Assembly: GCF_900105535.1 (NCBI RefSeq)
Contig: NZ_LT629779.1
Span: 124,001 to 188,000 of the forward strand
DNA: 64,000 bases
Source: Pseudarthrobacter equi
GTDB taxonomy: Bacteria > Actinomycetota > Actinomycetes > Actinomycetales > Micrococcaceae
Direction of reading: 5' to 3'
Shown here piece by piece: positions 42,132 through 51,126 of the stretch. Numbering within the stretch: position 1 is the first letter of the stretch; each line of letters begins with the position of its first letter. Made by a program: the position numbers and the translations under genes. The notes below the pieces were generated by a model. That model searched no databases and was not told where the DNA came from. It worked only from the letters and a program-made list of their open reading frames with translations.

Positions 42132-42860
42132 CTAGCCGGCGGGAGTGGTGGAGATCCGGTGCAGCCACTCGAGGAAGAGCTTGAGCTCGGAGCTCGAGAG
42201 CTGGTCTGAGTGCGAGGCCTGAAGTGCGGCGTTCAGGGCAATCGCTGCCACCACCACCGAAGACTTTCCGGCGTTGCCCGGGGCCGCACCACTGGCGGGC
42301 TCGGCGGATACCGCAAAGATCATGGCATCCCGGGTCATGGTGGACAGTTCAAGGTTCCGGTCCGGGGCGGGCTCCGCAATCAGCATCAGCGTCACACCCA
42401 CGTTGGCCGCCAGGATGGACCTGGCCGCTTCCCTGGGCTGGACGTTGAGCTGGCCCGCCACCGCGGCCTTATTCAGCATCTCCTCCATCAGCGCCTCAGC
42501 ATCGGCAACGATGGCGGGGCGGCTTTCCGGACGGATGTTGCCGAACATCACCAGGTACAGCTCAGGCTGGTTAAGCCCGAACTGCACGTGGTTGTCCCAC
42601 ATTCTCCGGATGTCCTCGAGAGGCTGCCCGGAGGGGGCGAAATCCCTTTCGCCTGCGACATATTCTTCGAATCCTGCAGCCACCACGGCGTCGAAAAGGC
42701 CTTCCTTGTCGCCGAAGTGGTGGTACAGGGTGGGTGCAGATACCCCTGCCAGCTGCGTGATCTGGCGGGTGGAGACCGGCGCTCCCGCGGATATTGCCAG
42801 CAGCTCCGCCGCTGCACGGAGCAGCCGCATTTTGGGGGGAAGCTGGCCATCCAAACTCAT
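42132..42860 (-). CDS. TetR-family regulator of the mannitol/PTS locus
   Basis: A 242-residue TetR protein: HTH at about 30-70 (VSTRQITQLAGVSAPTLYHHFGDKEGLFDAVVAAGF), then an all-helical ligand-binding domain. It is the first gene of the mtl cluster, 98 bases upstream of mtlA on the same strand and divergent from ptsI. A TATAGC-GTT-GCTATA dyad over its own -10 and the ptsI -35 is the obvious operator. Inducer unknown; mannitol, mannitol phosphate or fructose phosphate are guesses. Confidence 0.88.
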   Translation of the reverse strand: MSLDGQLPPKMRLLRAAAELLAISAGAPVSTRQITQLAGVSAPTLYHHFGDKEGLFDAVVAAGFEEYVAGERDFAPSGQPLEDIRRMWDNHVQFGLNQPELYLVMFGNIRPESRPAIVADAEALMEEMLNKAAVAGQLNVQPREAARSILAANVGVTLMLIAEPAPDRNLELSTMTRDAMIFAVSAEPASGAAPGNAGKSSVVVAAIALNAALQASHSDQLSSSELKLFLEWLHRISTTPAG

Positions 42861-42878
42861 AACCGCTACCCTAGCACC

Positions 42879-42893
42879 TATAGCGTTGCTATA
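42879..42893. promoter_or_regulatory. TetR-type operator
   Basis: TATAGC-GTT-GCTATA is a perfect 6-bp-arm dyad. It overlaps the -10 of the tetR gene (TATAGG, minus strand 42882-42877) and the -35 of ptsI. Confidence 0.65.
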
Positions 42894-42913
42894 TGAACTG
42901 AATCACATACAAT
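42886..42913 (+). promoter_or_regulatory. ptsI promoter with CRP-like site in the spacer
   Basis: TTGCTA (42886-42891), a 16-base spacer and TACAAT (42908-42913). The spacer TATGAACTGAATCACA fits a CRP/GlxR site read on the other strand (TGTGA-N6-TCATA, one mismatch to the consensus). Transcription from about 42920 leaves a 110-base leader. Confidence 0.6.
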
Positions 42914-42967
42914 TTTTTCAGGCTCGTTTCCATCTCCTGACGTGACGCGTTGCGGCGGTGCGGAGGT

Positions 42968-42988
42968 GTTCCGGCATGGCGCCGGAAC
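42968..42988 (+). other. Hairpin in the ptsI leader
   Basis: GTTCCGGC (42968-42975) pairs with GCCGGAAC (42981-42988) around a 5-base loop, 43 bases before the ptsI start. It could affect message stability; it lacks a U tract, so it is not an obvious terminator. Confidence 0.45.
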
Positions 42989-43030
42989 TGCTTGGCGGGC
43001 CTGGCTACCGGCAGAGAATGAGGACCTTCA

Positions 43031-44716
43031 GTGCAGAACTTCCCAGGAGTAGGCGTCAGTCCAGGCCGCGTCATCGGCACCGTGCGGCAGATGCCCAAAC
43101 CGATCAGCGAACCCCCCGCCGGTGACCAGCTGGCGCCGGGTACCACCGCCGAGGAAGCCACCGCAGCACTGAAGGCGGCCTCGCAGGCCGTGCATGACGA
43201 ACTGAAGGCGCGCGCGGCGCACGCCAGCGGTGACGGCAAGGCCGTCCTGGAGGCCACGGCGCTGATGGCCAAGGACACCATGCTGATTAAGGGCGCCGCC
43301 AAGCTGGTGGCCCGGGGCACGTCCGCCGAGCGGGCCATCTGGGAATCGGGATCCTCCGTTTCGGAGATGCTGCATAACCTGGGCGGCTACATGGCTGAGC
43401 GCGCCACCGACGTCCTGGACGTGCGGGCCCGCATCGTGGCCGAGCTCCGCGGCGTGGCAGCGCCCGGCATTCCCGCGTCCGAGAATCCCTTCGTCCTGGT
43501 GGCAGACGACCTCGCCCCGGCCGATACCGCCACCCTGGACCCAAACAAGGTCCTCGCCCTGGTGACGTCCGGCGGCGGCCCGCAGTCGCACACCGCCATC
43601 ATCGCCCGCTCGCTCGGCCTTCCCGCCGTCGTGGCCGCCGTCGGGGTGGACCACATCGCTGACGGAACCGAGGTCTACGTGGACGGCGCCGCCGGCTCCG
43701 TCACGTCCGAGCCGGACGGGTCCCTGCGCGAGGCCGCGGAAAACTGGGCCGCAACGGCGTCGCTGCTGGCGGAGTTCACCGGCACGGGCGCGACGGCGGA
43801 CGGCCACCAGGTCCCGCTGCTCGCCAACGTGGGCGGCGGCAAGGACGCGGTGGCTGCCGCGAAGCTGGGCGCCCAGGGCGTTGGCCTGTTCCGCACCGAG
43901 TTCTGCTTCCTGGAGCGCGACACCGAGCCCTCCGTGGAAGAACAGGCCGCAGCGTACAAGAGCGTCTTCGATGCTTTCCCCGGCAAGAAGGTGGTGCTGC
44001 GCACGCTGGATGCCGGCGCCGACAAGCCGCTGCCGTTCCTGACTGACTCCACCGAGCCCAACCCCGCCCTCGGCGTCCGCGGCTACCGCACCGATTTCAC
44101 CACCCCGGGGGTGCTGGACCGGCAACTGGAGGCCATCGCCCTGGCCGCCAACGCGTCCGAGGCGGACGTGTGGGTGATGGCACCGATGATTTCCACGGCC
44201 GAAGAGGCAGCCCGCTTTGCCTCGATGTGCGCGGATGCCGGCCTGCAGACCCCCGGCGTGATGGTGGAGGTCCCCTCGGCCGCCCTGACCGCCGAGGCCA
44301 TCCTCCGCGAGGTGGGCTTTGCCAGCCTGGGCACCAACGACCTCACCCAGTACGCCATGGCAGCGGACCGCCAGCTCGGTCCCCTGGCCAACCTGAACAC
44401 CCCGTGGCAGCCGGCCGTCCTGCGCCTGGTGGGCCTGACGGTGGAAGGCTCCCGGGCCGAAGGCAACAGCAAGCCCGTAGGCGTCTGCGGCGAGGCGGCG
44501 GCGGACCCCGCCCTGGCCGTCGTCCTGACCGGCCTGGGCGTGAACACACTGTCCATGACCGCCCGCTCCCTCGCCGCCGTCGCCGCCGTCCTCAAGACCG
44601 TGACCCTCCAGGAAGCCCAGGAACTGGCCAAGCTGGCGCTCTCCGCCCCGAGCGCCTCGGAGGCCCGCGACCGGGTGCGGGAGAAGCTGCCCGTGCTGGC
44701 GGAACTGGGCCTGTAA
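43031..44716 (+). CDS. ptsI: PTS enzyme I (phosphoenolpyruvate-protein phosphotransferase)
   Basis: A 561-residue enzyme I that takes phosphate from phosphoenolpyruvate and gives it to HPr. The active His187 is in VTSGGGPQSHTAIIARSLGLPAVV; the C-terminal PEP-binding barrel has GVGLFRTEFCFLERD, VMAPMISTAEEA, ASLGTNDLTQYAMAADR and VCGEAAADP with the catalytic Cys. GTG 43031 is preceded by GAGGA. It diverges from the mannitol regulator and shares its operator, suggesting coordinated induction. HPr must be encoded elsewhere. Confidence 0.93.
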   Translation: MQNFPGVGVSPGRVIGTVRQMPKPISEPPAGDQLAPGTTAEEATAALKAASQAVHDELKARAAHASGDGKAVLEATALMAKDTMLIKGAAKLVARGTSAERAIWESGSSVSEMLHNLGGYMAERATDVLDVRARIVAELRGVAAPGIPASENPFVLVADDLAPADTATLDPNKVLALVTSGGGPQSHTAIIARSLGLPAVVAAVGVDHIADGTEVYVDGAAGSVTSEPDGSLREAAENWAATASLLAEFTGTGATADGHQVPLLANVGGGKDAVAAAKLGAQGVGLFRTEFCFLERDTEPSVEEQAAAYKSVFDAFPGKKVVLRTLDAGADKPLPFLTDSTEPNPALGVRGYRTDFTTPGVLDRQLEAIALAANASEADVWVMAPMISTAEEAARFASMCADAGLQTPGVMVEVPSAALTAEAILREVGFASLGTNDLTQYAMAADRQLGPLANLNTPWQPAVLRLVGLTVEGSRAEGNSKPVGVCGEAAADPALAVVLTGLGVNTLSMTARSLAAVAAVLKTVTLQEAQELAKLALSAPSASEARDRVREKLPVLAELGL

Positions 44717-44744
44717 CCAGCCCCGCCAGCCCGGCAAACCTGCC

Positions 44745-47700
44745 CTACGGCAGGGCCGTCACCAGCACATCCTGGTACGCGGCCCTGCCGTCGAACACGT
44801 TGACGCCCACCCGTCCGGCGGCCAGGGGCGCCGTTTCTGCCACGTCGATCAGCTGCGTCCCGTCCACTGCCACCGTGATCCGGTTGCCACTGACGGCGGC
44901 GTCCAGGGCGTAGCTGACCCCGTGGCCCAGGTTCGAGGGCACACTGGCCAAAACGGTGAACACGCCGCCGGACAGCTTGAACACCCGCACCACGCGCAAG
45001 TTCGGGTCCAGGTTCACGTAGTAGGCGGTGGACCCGTCGGCCGAGGACCGAAGCAGCACCGAGCCGGCACCGCCGTACCCCTTTTCGGGGGCCAGGTCCC
45101 GGTTCAGGAGCTCACCCGCGAAGGGCTCGCCGCCGAACCTGACGGTGGCCTGCACCCGGACGTTGCCGTAGGTGGCAGGGCCCATGGCGGTGGAGTCCTT
45201 GTCGAACGTGCCGGCCAGGCCTGCGCCCGTGCCCTCCCAGCGTCCGCCCGGAACCACCGCGTAGGCGCCCAGGTTGTGCCGGGCGTTGCCGGCGGCCGGC
45301 GGAAGGATGGCCGACGGCGGAGCACCGGTCAGGCGCGCGGTGTCGCCGAGCTGGTGTACTTTGACGGACACCAGCCGGGCAGTGCCTCCGGCAGCCGTGA
45401 AGGACAGCCCTGTGGAGGACGGGTCCGGGAAGACCAGCGAGGTGATGGCAGCCGTGCCGTCACCGCCGAACACCTCCACAGAGGACGCGTCCACCAGGAT
45501 CCGGACCTTCACGCGACGCTCAGTGCCCACCACGGTGGAACTCCACGGGGCCGTGGCATTGTCCGCGGCCGAACCTGCGAAGTAGCGGGTGAAGTCCCTG
45601 CGCCCGGCGGCACCGCGGTCCACCGTGAGGGCGGCAGCACCGGCGTCGTACGTCACCAGTGTCTGCTGCGCGCCGGTGGAGCCGTTCCCTTTCCGGACCC
45701 CGAACGCGAAGGACGCGGCCCCGCCCGACAACGGGATCCCCACCTCGGCTTCCAGTTCGAACGAACGCCCGGAGGCGGCGGCCAGCGGGTTGCCGGAGGT
45801 TGGCGAGACCGCTACGTCCGAGGCCTGCCACGTGGAGGTCCGCAGCGACTCTTCCTCCACCACCGGGGACTGCGTCAGCCTCAGCCCGGCACCCGGCACG
45901 TCCACCAGCCTGACCTCGCGGGGCACTGACAGCTGCCCGTTCCACCGGCCCGTGGGCGGGCTGAAGGCGTAATCCCAGTTGCTCATCCAGCCGATCATGA
46001 TCCGCCGGCCGTCCGGGGTGCCGTAGAAGCTCATGGCCGCGTAGTAATCGCGGCCATGGTCCGCCTGCAGCACCGTGGCGGCGGGGGTGTCGGGGGTGAA
46101 GGCTGTGCCGTTCCACGTTCCCGTCACGTACTGTGCCGCCGAGCCGTTGGTTGCCCGGACGGCGCCCGTGCTCCACCACAGTACCCAGCGCTTCACCCCG
46201 GGCTGCCCCTCCACGGGCAGTTCGAAGAAGTCCGGGCATTCCCACACCCCGCCGCGGACCCAGCTGCCGTAGCCGAAGGTGCTGGCGAAGGTCCAGTGGA
46301 GCAGGTCTGTGGAGGAATAGAAGCGGAGGTGGTCCCCGCCTGCCACCACCATGATCCATTTACCGGACGCTTCATCGCGGGTGACTTTGGGGTCGCGGAA
46401 GTCCCAGCCGCCGTCCGCGCCGCCCGGGTTCTCCACCACCGGCGCGGCCTGGACGGTCTGCCAGCTGCGGCCCTTGTCCTTGCTGTACGCGGCGCGGACG
46501 GACTGGTTTCCGTTCGGGGCGTCGTGGTTGAAGCTCGTGTAGTAGGCGATCAGCCCGGAGCCGCCGCCGAAGAGCCCGCTGGCGTCGGTGGCATCCACCA
46601 CCGCCGAGCCGGACCAGGACTCCCCTGCGGCCATGTGCGGCAGGGCGATGGGCAGTTGCTTCCAGTGCAGCAGGTCGGTGCTGACCGCGTGCGCCCAGCG
46701 GCCGCGGTCCTGGTGGAAGAGGTGGTACTCGCCATCGAAGAACACCAGGCCGTTGGGGTCGGAGCTGTTTCCGGAGTTCTGCGTGTAGTGGAAGCCCGGC
46801 TGGTAGAGGCCGTTCAGGTACTGGTCCACTGCATCTCCACGGACATTCTGGAACCAGGCGGTGCCGGTGGCAAGGAGCGCGAACCCGGAACCGGAGGCGC
46901 TCGGAACCGTGCCGTTCAGGACGGAGGTCCCGTTGATGAGGACGGACGCTTCCGTTCCCCGGGCCGTGAACTGGACGCGGTTGAGCTGCCCGGCCTTGAA
47001 GCTGGTGGCGGGCAGGCTGCCGCTGTGCAGGAGTGTGGACCCTGCCCGGTTGTACAGCTTCGCCGTGCCGGCGCCGGGGTCGATCCGCAGTTCGAGGCCG
47101 CCGGAGCCGTCGGCACCGCTGCGGACCACCACCGAGGCCGTTGCCGGGGAGGTGACGGTCAGGTCCAGGGAGGCGACGACGTCGGACGCCACAGCCGGGA
47201 TGAACCTCGCCGCGGTGCCGCCCGCCGGTGCGGCGCGGAGGCCGGCGGCATCGGGTTCCCACAAGCCGGACACCGTGCGCCAGCCCTGGAGGGAGCTCTC
47301 CAGGCCGCGGAGGGTCATGCTTTGGAACGCGGCGGTTCCGTTGTAGGAGCCGAGCCCGATGTGGCCCGCGCCGGCCGTGGAGTCGGTGGCCGTCATGGCA
47401 GGCGTGGCGCCGTTGGGGTCCAGGAAGTCCGTTTGCCAGTAGACGGCCAGCTCGCTGCCAACGGCGGTGACCCGCAGGCGGTAGACCTGGTTGACCGTGA
47501 TGGCCGCGGGAAAGGTGCCCAGCGTGGCGTTGTCGGAAACCCGGTAGAGGCGCAGCCTGCCCGCGTTGGGGTCCACTTCGGCGGCGTACCCGGTGGTCCC
47601 GGCGGCATTGGTCCGGAAGAGGACAGTTCCCACGCCGTAGGGGGACGCCACCTGGATGTCGGTGGAGAAATCGACGTCGGTGGGTGACTGACCGGTGGCG

Positions 47701-48407
47701 ATGGCGCGGATGTTGGCGTTTGCCGGAGCGGCGCCACGGAATCCGGTGGCCGTGGCGGACCAGCCCTCACCGGCACTCCAGCCGGAGACATTCGCATCGA
47801 TGGTCCGGACCCCGGGGGTTCCGAAGGCAACGGTTCCGTTGAACGCATGGAGCCCCACACGGCCGGATTCGTAGCGGTAGTCCGTGGCGTCGATCCTGGA
47901 GGTCCCGTCCACGGCCACGTAGATCCGCGGCCCGTCAACGTGGACGTCCACGTTGTAGGGCTGTCCCGTGTTCAGCGCGAGGGACACCGGGGCCACCACG
48001 TCCTGGCCGGTGGCGAGGTCGAACAGCCGCACCCGGTCCAGGTTGGGATCGATGGTGGCTGCGTAGCCGGCGCCGGCGTCCGGGGTTGCCCGGAATACCA
48101 GGGCACCCACACCGTAGGGGCTTCCGGAATCGACCGTCACGCTGGCCGTGTAGCGGGCAGTGCCCGCGATGACCTGTTCGCTGGTGGCGGCCGCGTTCTG
48201 CCCGGAGGGCGCGACGGCGGTGTACCCGCCCTGGGCCGTCCGGGTCCACGTGCCGCTGGTGCCGGCGACGTCCGGGATGGGGCTGGTGGTGCTGTTGAGG
48301 GTGACGGGCGCGGCGCCGAGGGCCGCCGCCGGAGCAGCGGCCCCCGTTCCCGCGAGGCCGGCACCAAGGACCGCTGCCGTGAGGCCCGCGGCTAGTCTCT
48401 TGTGCAT
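44745..48407 (-). CDS. Secreted multi-module GH32 fructan hydrolase (levanase/inulinase-like)
   Basis: 1220 residues. A signal peptide (about 1-31) is followed by three related beta-sandwich modules (about 33-205, 206-370, 371-525), each containing a Y-A-x-x-x-D-P-type strand. The GH32 five-bladed propeller begins at about 535: NSSDPNG with nucleophile Asp550, WDFRDPK with transition-state Asp672 and WECPDF with acid/base Glu723, then the GH32 C-terminal sandwich. A fourth related module (about 1045-1220) ends the protein. It should cleave extracellular fructans to fructose or short oligomers. No cell-wall anchor is seen. It is the last gene of the fructan operon. Confidence 0.9.
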   Translation of the reverse strand: MHKRLAAGLTAAVLGAGLAGTGAAAPAAALGAAPVTLNSTTSPIPDVAGTSGTWTRTAQGGYTAVAPSGQNAAATSEQVIAGTARYTASVTVDSGSPYGVGALVFRATPDAGAGYAATIDPNLDRVRLFDLATGQDVVAPVSLALNTGQPYNVDVHVDGPRIYVAVDGTSRIDATDYRYESGRVGLHAFNGTVAFGTPGVRTIDANVSGWSAGEGWSATATGFRGAAPANANIRAIATGQSPTDVDFSTDIQVASPYGVGTVLFRTNAAGTTGYAAEVDPNAGRLRLYRVSDNATLGTFPAAITVNQVYRLRVTAVGSELAVYWQTDFLDPNGATPAMTATDSTAGAGHIGLGSYNGTAAFQSMTLRGLESSLQGWRTVSGLWEPDAAGLRAAPAGGTAARFIPAVASDVVASLDLTVTSPATASVVVRSGADGSGGLELRIDPGAGTAKLYNRAGSTLLHSGSLPATSFKAGQLNRVQFTARGTEASVLINGTSVLNGTVPSASGSGFALLATGTAWFQNVRGDAVDQYLNGLYQPGFHYTQNSGNSSDPNGLVFFDGEYHLFHQDRGRWAHAVSTDLLHWKQLPIALPHMAAGESWSGSAVVDATDASGLFGGGSGLIAYYTSFNHDAPNGNQSVRAAYSKDKGRSWQTVQAAPVVENPGGADGGWDFRDPKVTRDEASGKWIMVVAGGDHLRFYSSTDLLHWTFASTFGYGSWVRGGVWECPDFFELPVEGQPGVKRWVLWWSTGAVRATNGSAAQYVTGTWNGTAFTPDTPAATVLQADHGRDYYAAMSFYGTPDGRRIMIGWMSNWDYAFSPPTGRWNGQLSVPREVRLVDVPGAGLRLTQSPVVEEESLRTSTWQASDVAVSPTSGNPLAAASGRSFELEAEVGIPLSGGAASFAFGVRKGNGSTGAQQTLVTYDAGAAALTVDRGAAGRRDFTRYFAGSAADNATAPWSSTVVGTERRVKVRILVDASSVEVFGGDGTAAITSLVFPDPSSTGLSFTAAGGTARLVSVKVHQLGDTARLTGAPPSAILPPAAGNARHNLGAYAVVPGGRWEGTGAGLAGTFDKDSTAMGPATYGNVRVQATVRFGGEPFAGELLNRDLAPEKGYGGAGSVLLRSSADGSTAYYVNLDPNLRVVRVFKLSGGVFTVLASVPSNLGHGVSYALDAAVSGNRITVAVDGTQLIDVAETAPLAAGRVGVNVFDGRAAYQDVLVTALP

Positions 48408-48442
48408 GCAGATCGCCTTTGATCTCGGAGGTGGGTTTGGGG

Positions 48443-49978
48443 CTACGGGAAGAGGGTGCGGCCACCTCCCGAAATGTCGGCCATCGTCCAGGCATCGAAG
48501 GCGTTCAGGCGCACGGTTCCTGCCGTGGAGAGGGTGACGTGGCCGCCGCCGCGGGTGGGGTAGACGCGGGCGGTGAGCGGCTTGCCGCTGGCGAAGACCT
48601 CGACGGCGGACCGGTCCACCAGGACGCGCAGGTGCACGCGGCCTTTGGGCATGGGGATGGGCCCTGACCTGTCCTCCACGTCCACTGACGAGTCCAGGGA
48701 ACTGCGGGTGCGGTCGAGGCGGAGGGTTCCTTCGGTGTCACCGGCAGTGCCTTCGGGACGGGACACTTCGATGACGGTGTCCTCCGCGCCGTCGCCCGAT
48801 CCCAGCACGCCCAGCCGCAGCATGGCACCCGGTGCCAGGTGGATGTCCAGTTCCAGGTCCAGCTGGTTGCCCCGGACTCCGGTATCCAGCGGCGCCGCCA
48901 GGTCCCGTCCCGTCAGGCGGGTGTGGGTGCCGCGAAGCTCTTCAAGTTCGGGGACCGGCGCGAACCGCAGCGTTCCGTCTTCCGCCAGTGTGGTGATCCG
49001 CGGCAGGCTCATCACGCCGGACCAGCCGGCTTCCACCATTGCGGCATCCGTGCGGCCTTCCTGGAGCCAGCCGAACATGATGCGCCGGCCGGCGTCGTCG
49101 AGGAAGGACTGCGGCGCGTAAAAGTACCTGCCGCCGTAGTCCAGGCGGTGTAGCGCGGCCGGCTCGAAGGAGTCCCCGGAGTACCGGCCCGTCCAGTACA
49201 GCGGGTGGTGGGTGTCGCCGTCGTTCCAGGCGGAGAAGACCAGCACGTCGGGTGAACCGTCTGCGGGTTCGGTCCCCAGGGTCCCGGTGCCGGCGCGGAA
49301 CAGGTCCACGCATTCCCACATGGTGCCGGTCCAGTCCGTGCCTGCGGGGTTACCTTGTGAGGCGTCGCCGATGAAGAGCGGCCCTACGTAGTCCCAGGAG
49401 CGCAGGTCTGCCGACTCGTACAGGAACGCCGTCCCGCCGCGGCCGCGGACTCCCGAGCCCACCAGCTGCCGCCACTTGTTGCCTTCGCGCCACACGCAGT
49501 GGTCACGGTAGGCGGTGATGTCCACGCCGGCCGGCGGGGCTGCGATGACAGGGTTCTCGGGGGCTTTGGTCCAGCTGGACAGGTCCGGGGAGCCCACGGC
49601 GACGCACGGAAGTTCCCGCTCCCCGAGGCGGCCCGAGTAGACCAGGGTGGGCGTGCCGGCGTCGTTCACCAGCACGCCGGACCAGCAGCCGTCGGCGTCC
49701 GGGCCCGGCGAGGGTTCCAGGGCCACCGGCCGGTCCGTCCAGGTGACGAGGTCCGTGCTGGTGGCGTGGCCCCACTGGATGCGGTGGTGGAAGGCGCCCT
49801 CGGGGTTGTACTGGTAGAAGAGGTGGTAGATGCCGTCCCACTGGGCCACGCCGTTGGGATCGTTGAGCCACCCGGCGGGCGAGACGAAATGGAAGCGGGG
49901 CCGCAGCGGGTCTGATTCGGCGCGGGCAACCAGCTCGTCCCGGGGAACGGTGGCCAGCGGGTGGGTCAGTTCAGTCAT
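48443..49978 (-). CDS. Intracellular GH32 beta-fructosidase
   Basis: 511 residues, no signal peptide. The canonical WLNDPNG gives nucleophile Asp40; YRDHCVW carries the middle Asp (replacing RDP) and MWECVDLF the acid/base Glu. A short C-terminal beta-sandwich follows with the QLDLELDIHL strand. It probably hydrolyses imported fructo-oligosaccharides or sucrose in the cytoplasm. ATG 49978 overlaps the stop of the upstream ATPase gene (ATGA), tying it to the importer. Confidence 0.92.
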   Translation of the reverse strand: MTELTHPLATVPRDELVARAESDPLRPRFHFVSPAGWLNDPNGVAQWDGIYHLFYQYNPEGAFHHRIQWGHATSTDLVTWTDRPVALEPSPGPDADGCWSGVLVNDAGTPTLVYSGRLGERELPCVAVGSPDLSSWTKAPENPVIAAPPAGVDITAYRDHCVWREGNKWRQLVGSGVRGRGGTAFLYESADLRSWDYVGPLFIGDASQGNPAGTDWTGTMWECVDLFRAGTGTLGTEPADGSPDVLVFSAWNDGDTHHPLYWTGRYSGDSFEPAALHRLDYGGRYFYAPQSFLDDAGRRIMFGWLQEGRTDAAMVEAGWSGVMSLPRITTLAEDGTLRFAPVPELEELRGTHTRLTGRDLAAPLDTGVRGNQLDLELDIHLAPGAMLRLGVLGSGDGAEDTVIEVSRPEGTAGDTEGTLRLDRTRSSLDSSVDVEDRSGPIPMPKGRVHLRVLVDRSAVEVFASGKPLTARVYPTRGGGHVTLSTAGTVRLNAFDAWTMADISGGGRTLFP

Positions 49979-51126
49979 GCCGAAGCCTTCCGGGGGTTGT
50001 TCGACGCCGGCGGACCGGCGTGCGCGGAGGTCCCCGCGTCTGCGGATGGGCCGGCTGCCGGGTCTGCAGCGAGGGCGTGGCCGCCGGCGCCGGCACGCGG
50101 GCGGTAAAGGTGGCAGCGGACCCAGTGCCGGTTGCCGGGCTCGCCCACCTGGTGCCGGACTGGTTGTTCGGCTGAGCAAGGCTGGTCCGGGTCGCCGTCG
50201 AACGCGCAGCTGGTGGAGGCCATGACGGCCTGCCGCAGTCCGGCCCGCCGGACGGGATCGTAGGAACCGGCACGGGCCGGATCCGGAACGGCTGAGACCA
50301 GGAGCTGTGTGTAGGGGTGGGCCGGATTGGCCAGCAGGTCCAGGGATTCGCCCTCCTCCACGAGTTCGCCGGCGAACATGACGGCCGTGCGGTCCGCGAG
50401 GTAGCGGGCCGAGGCGAGGTCGTGGGTGATGTAGAGCATCGAGATGCCCTGCTCGTCCCGGAGCCTGCGCATCAGGTTGAGCACGCCGATCCGGACGGAG
50501 ACGTCCAGCATGGAGGTTGGTTCGTCGGCGAGGATCACCTGCGGTTCCACGGCGAGCGCCCGGGCGATGGCGACGCGCTGCCGCTGGCCGCCGGAGAGCT
50601 CATGCGGGTAGGAATCCAGCATGTCCGCCTGCAGCCCCACGGTGTCCATGAGCTGTTCGAGGCGGGCCTGGGTTTCCGTTTCCGAACGTCCGCCCTTCCC
50701 GTGGATCGCCAGGGAACGCCGCAGGAAATGGCCGATCCTGTGTGCCGGGTTCAACGACCCGAAGGGGTCCTGGAACACCATCTGCAGCTGGGAGCGGAAC
50801 GCCCGCGAGGCCTGGAAGCGGTCCCGTTTGAGGACGTCGGTACCGTCAAGCAGGATGGACCCTTCGCTGGGCCGTTCCAGCCGGGCAACACAGCGGGCCA
50901 GGGTGCTCTTGCCGGAACCGGATTCGCCCACCAGCGCAACGATTTCGCCGCGGCCGATGGCCAGGTCCACACCGTGGAGGGCCCGCACCGAGTCTCTCGA
51001 GAACAGCCCGCCGATGGGGAACGACTTGCCCAGGCCGCGGACCTCCAGTGCGGGGGTATCCGCTCGGCCGGGGCCTGGGCTGGTGGGGCCCGAACCGGTG
51101 GTGGTGGAAAGTGTTGAATGGCTCAT
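49975..51126 (-). CDS. ABC transporter ATPase (OppF/DppF-like)
   Basis: A 383-residue ABC ATPase: Walker A GESGSGKST (about 66-74), signature LSGGQRQRVAIARAL, Walker B VILADEPTSMLD and H-loop YITHDLASA. The C-terminal oligopeptide-type extension includes the cysteine pattern typical of OppF (CAFDGDPDQPC) and a Pro/Ala-rich tail of about 35 residues. It is one of two ATPases of an oligopeptide-family importer that here probably carries fructo-oligosaccharides. It overlaps genes on both sides by four bases. Confidence 0.92.
   Translation of the reverse strand: MSHSTLSTTTGSGPTSPGPGRADTPALEVRGLGKSFPIGGLFSRDSVRALHGVDLAIGRGEIVALVGESGSGKSTLARCVARLERPSEGSILLDGTDVLKRDRFQASRAFRSQLQMVFQDPFGSLNPAHRIGHFLRRSLAIHGKGGRSETETQARLEQLMDTVGLQADMLDSYPHELSGGQRQRVAIARALAVEPQVILADEPTSMLDVSVRIGVLNLMRRLRDEQGISMLYITHDLASARYLADRTAVMFAGELVEEGESLDLLANPAHPYTQLLVSAVPDPARAGSYDPVRRAGLRQAVMASTSCAFDGDPDQPCSAEQPVRHQVGEPGNRHWVRCHLYRPRAGAGGHALAADPAAGPSADAGTSAHAGPPASNNPRKASA

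Noticed and set aside
42968..42988. Riboswitch or attenuator in the ptsI leader
   Set aside because: Only one short hairpin without a U tract or an alternative structure; no known riboswitch core recognised.
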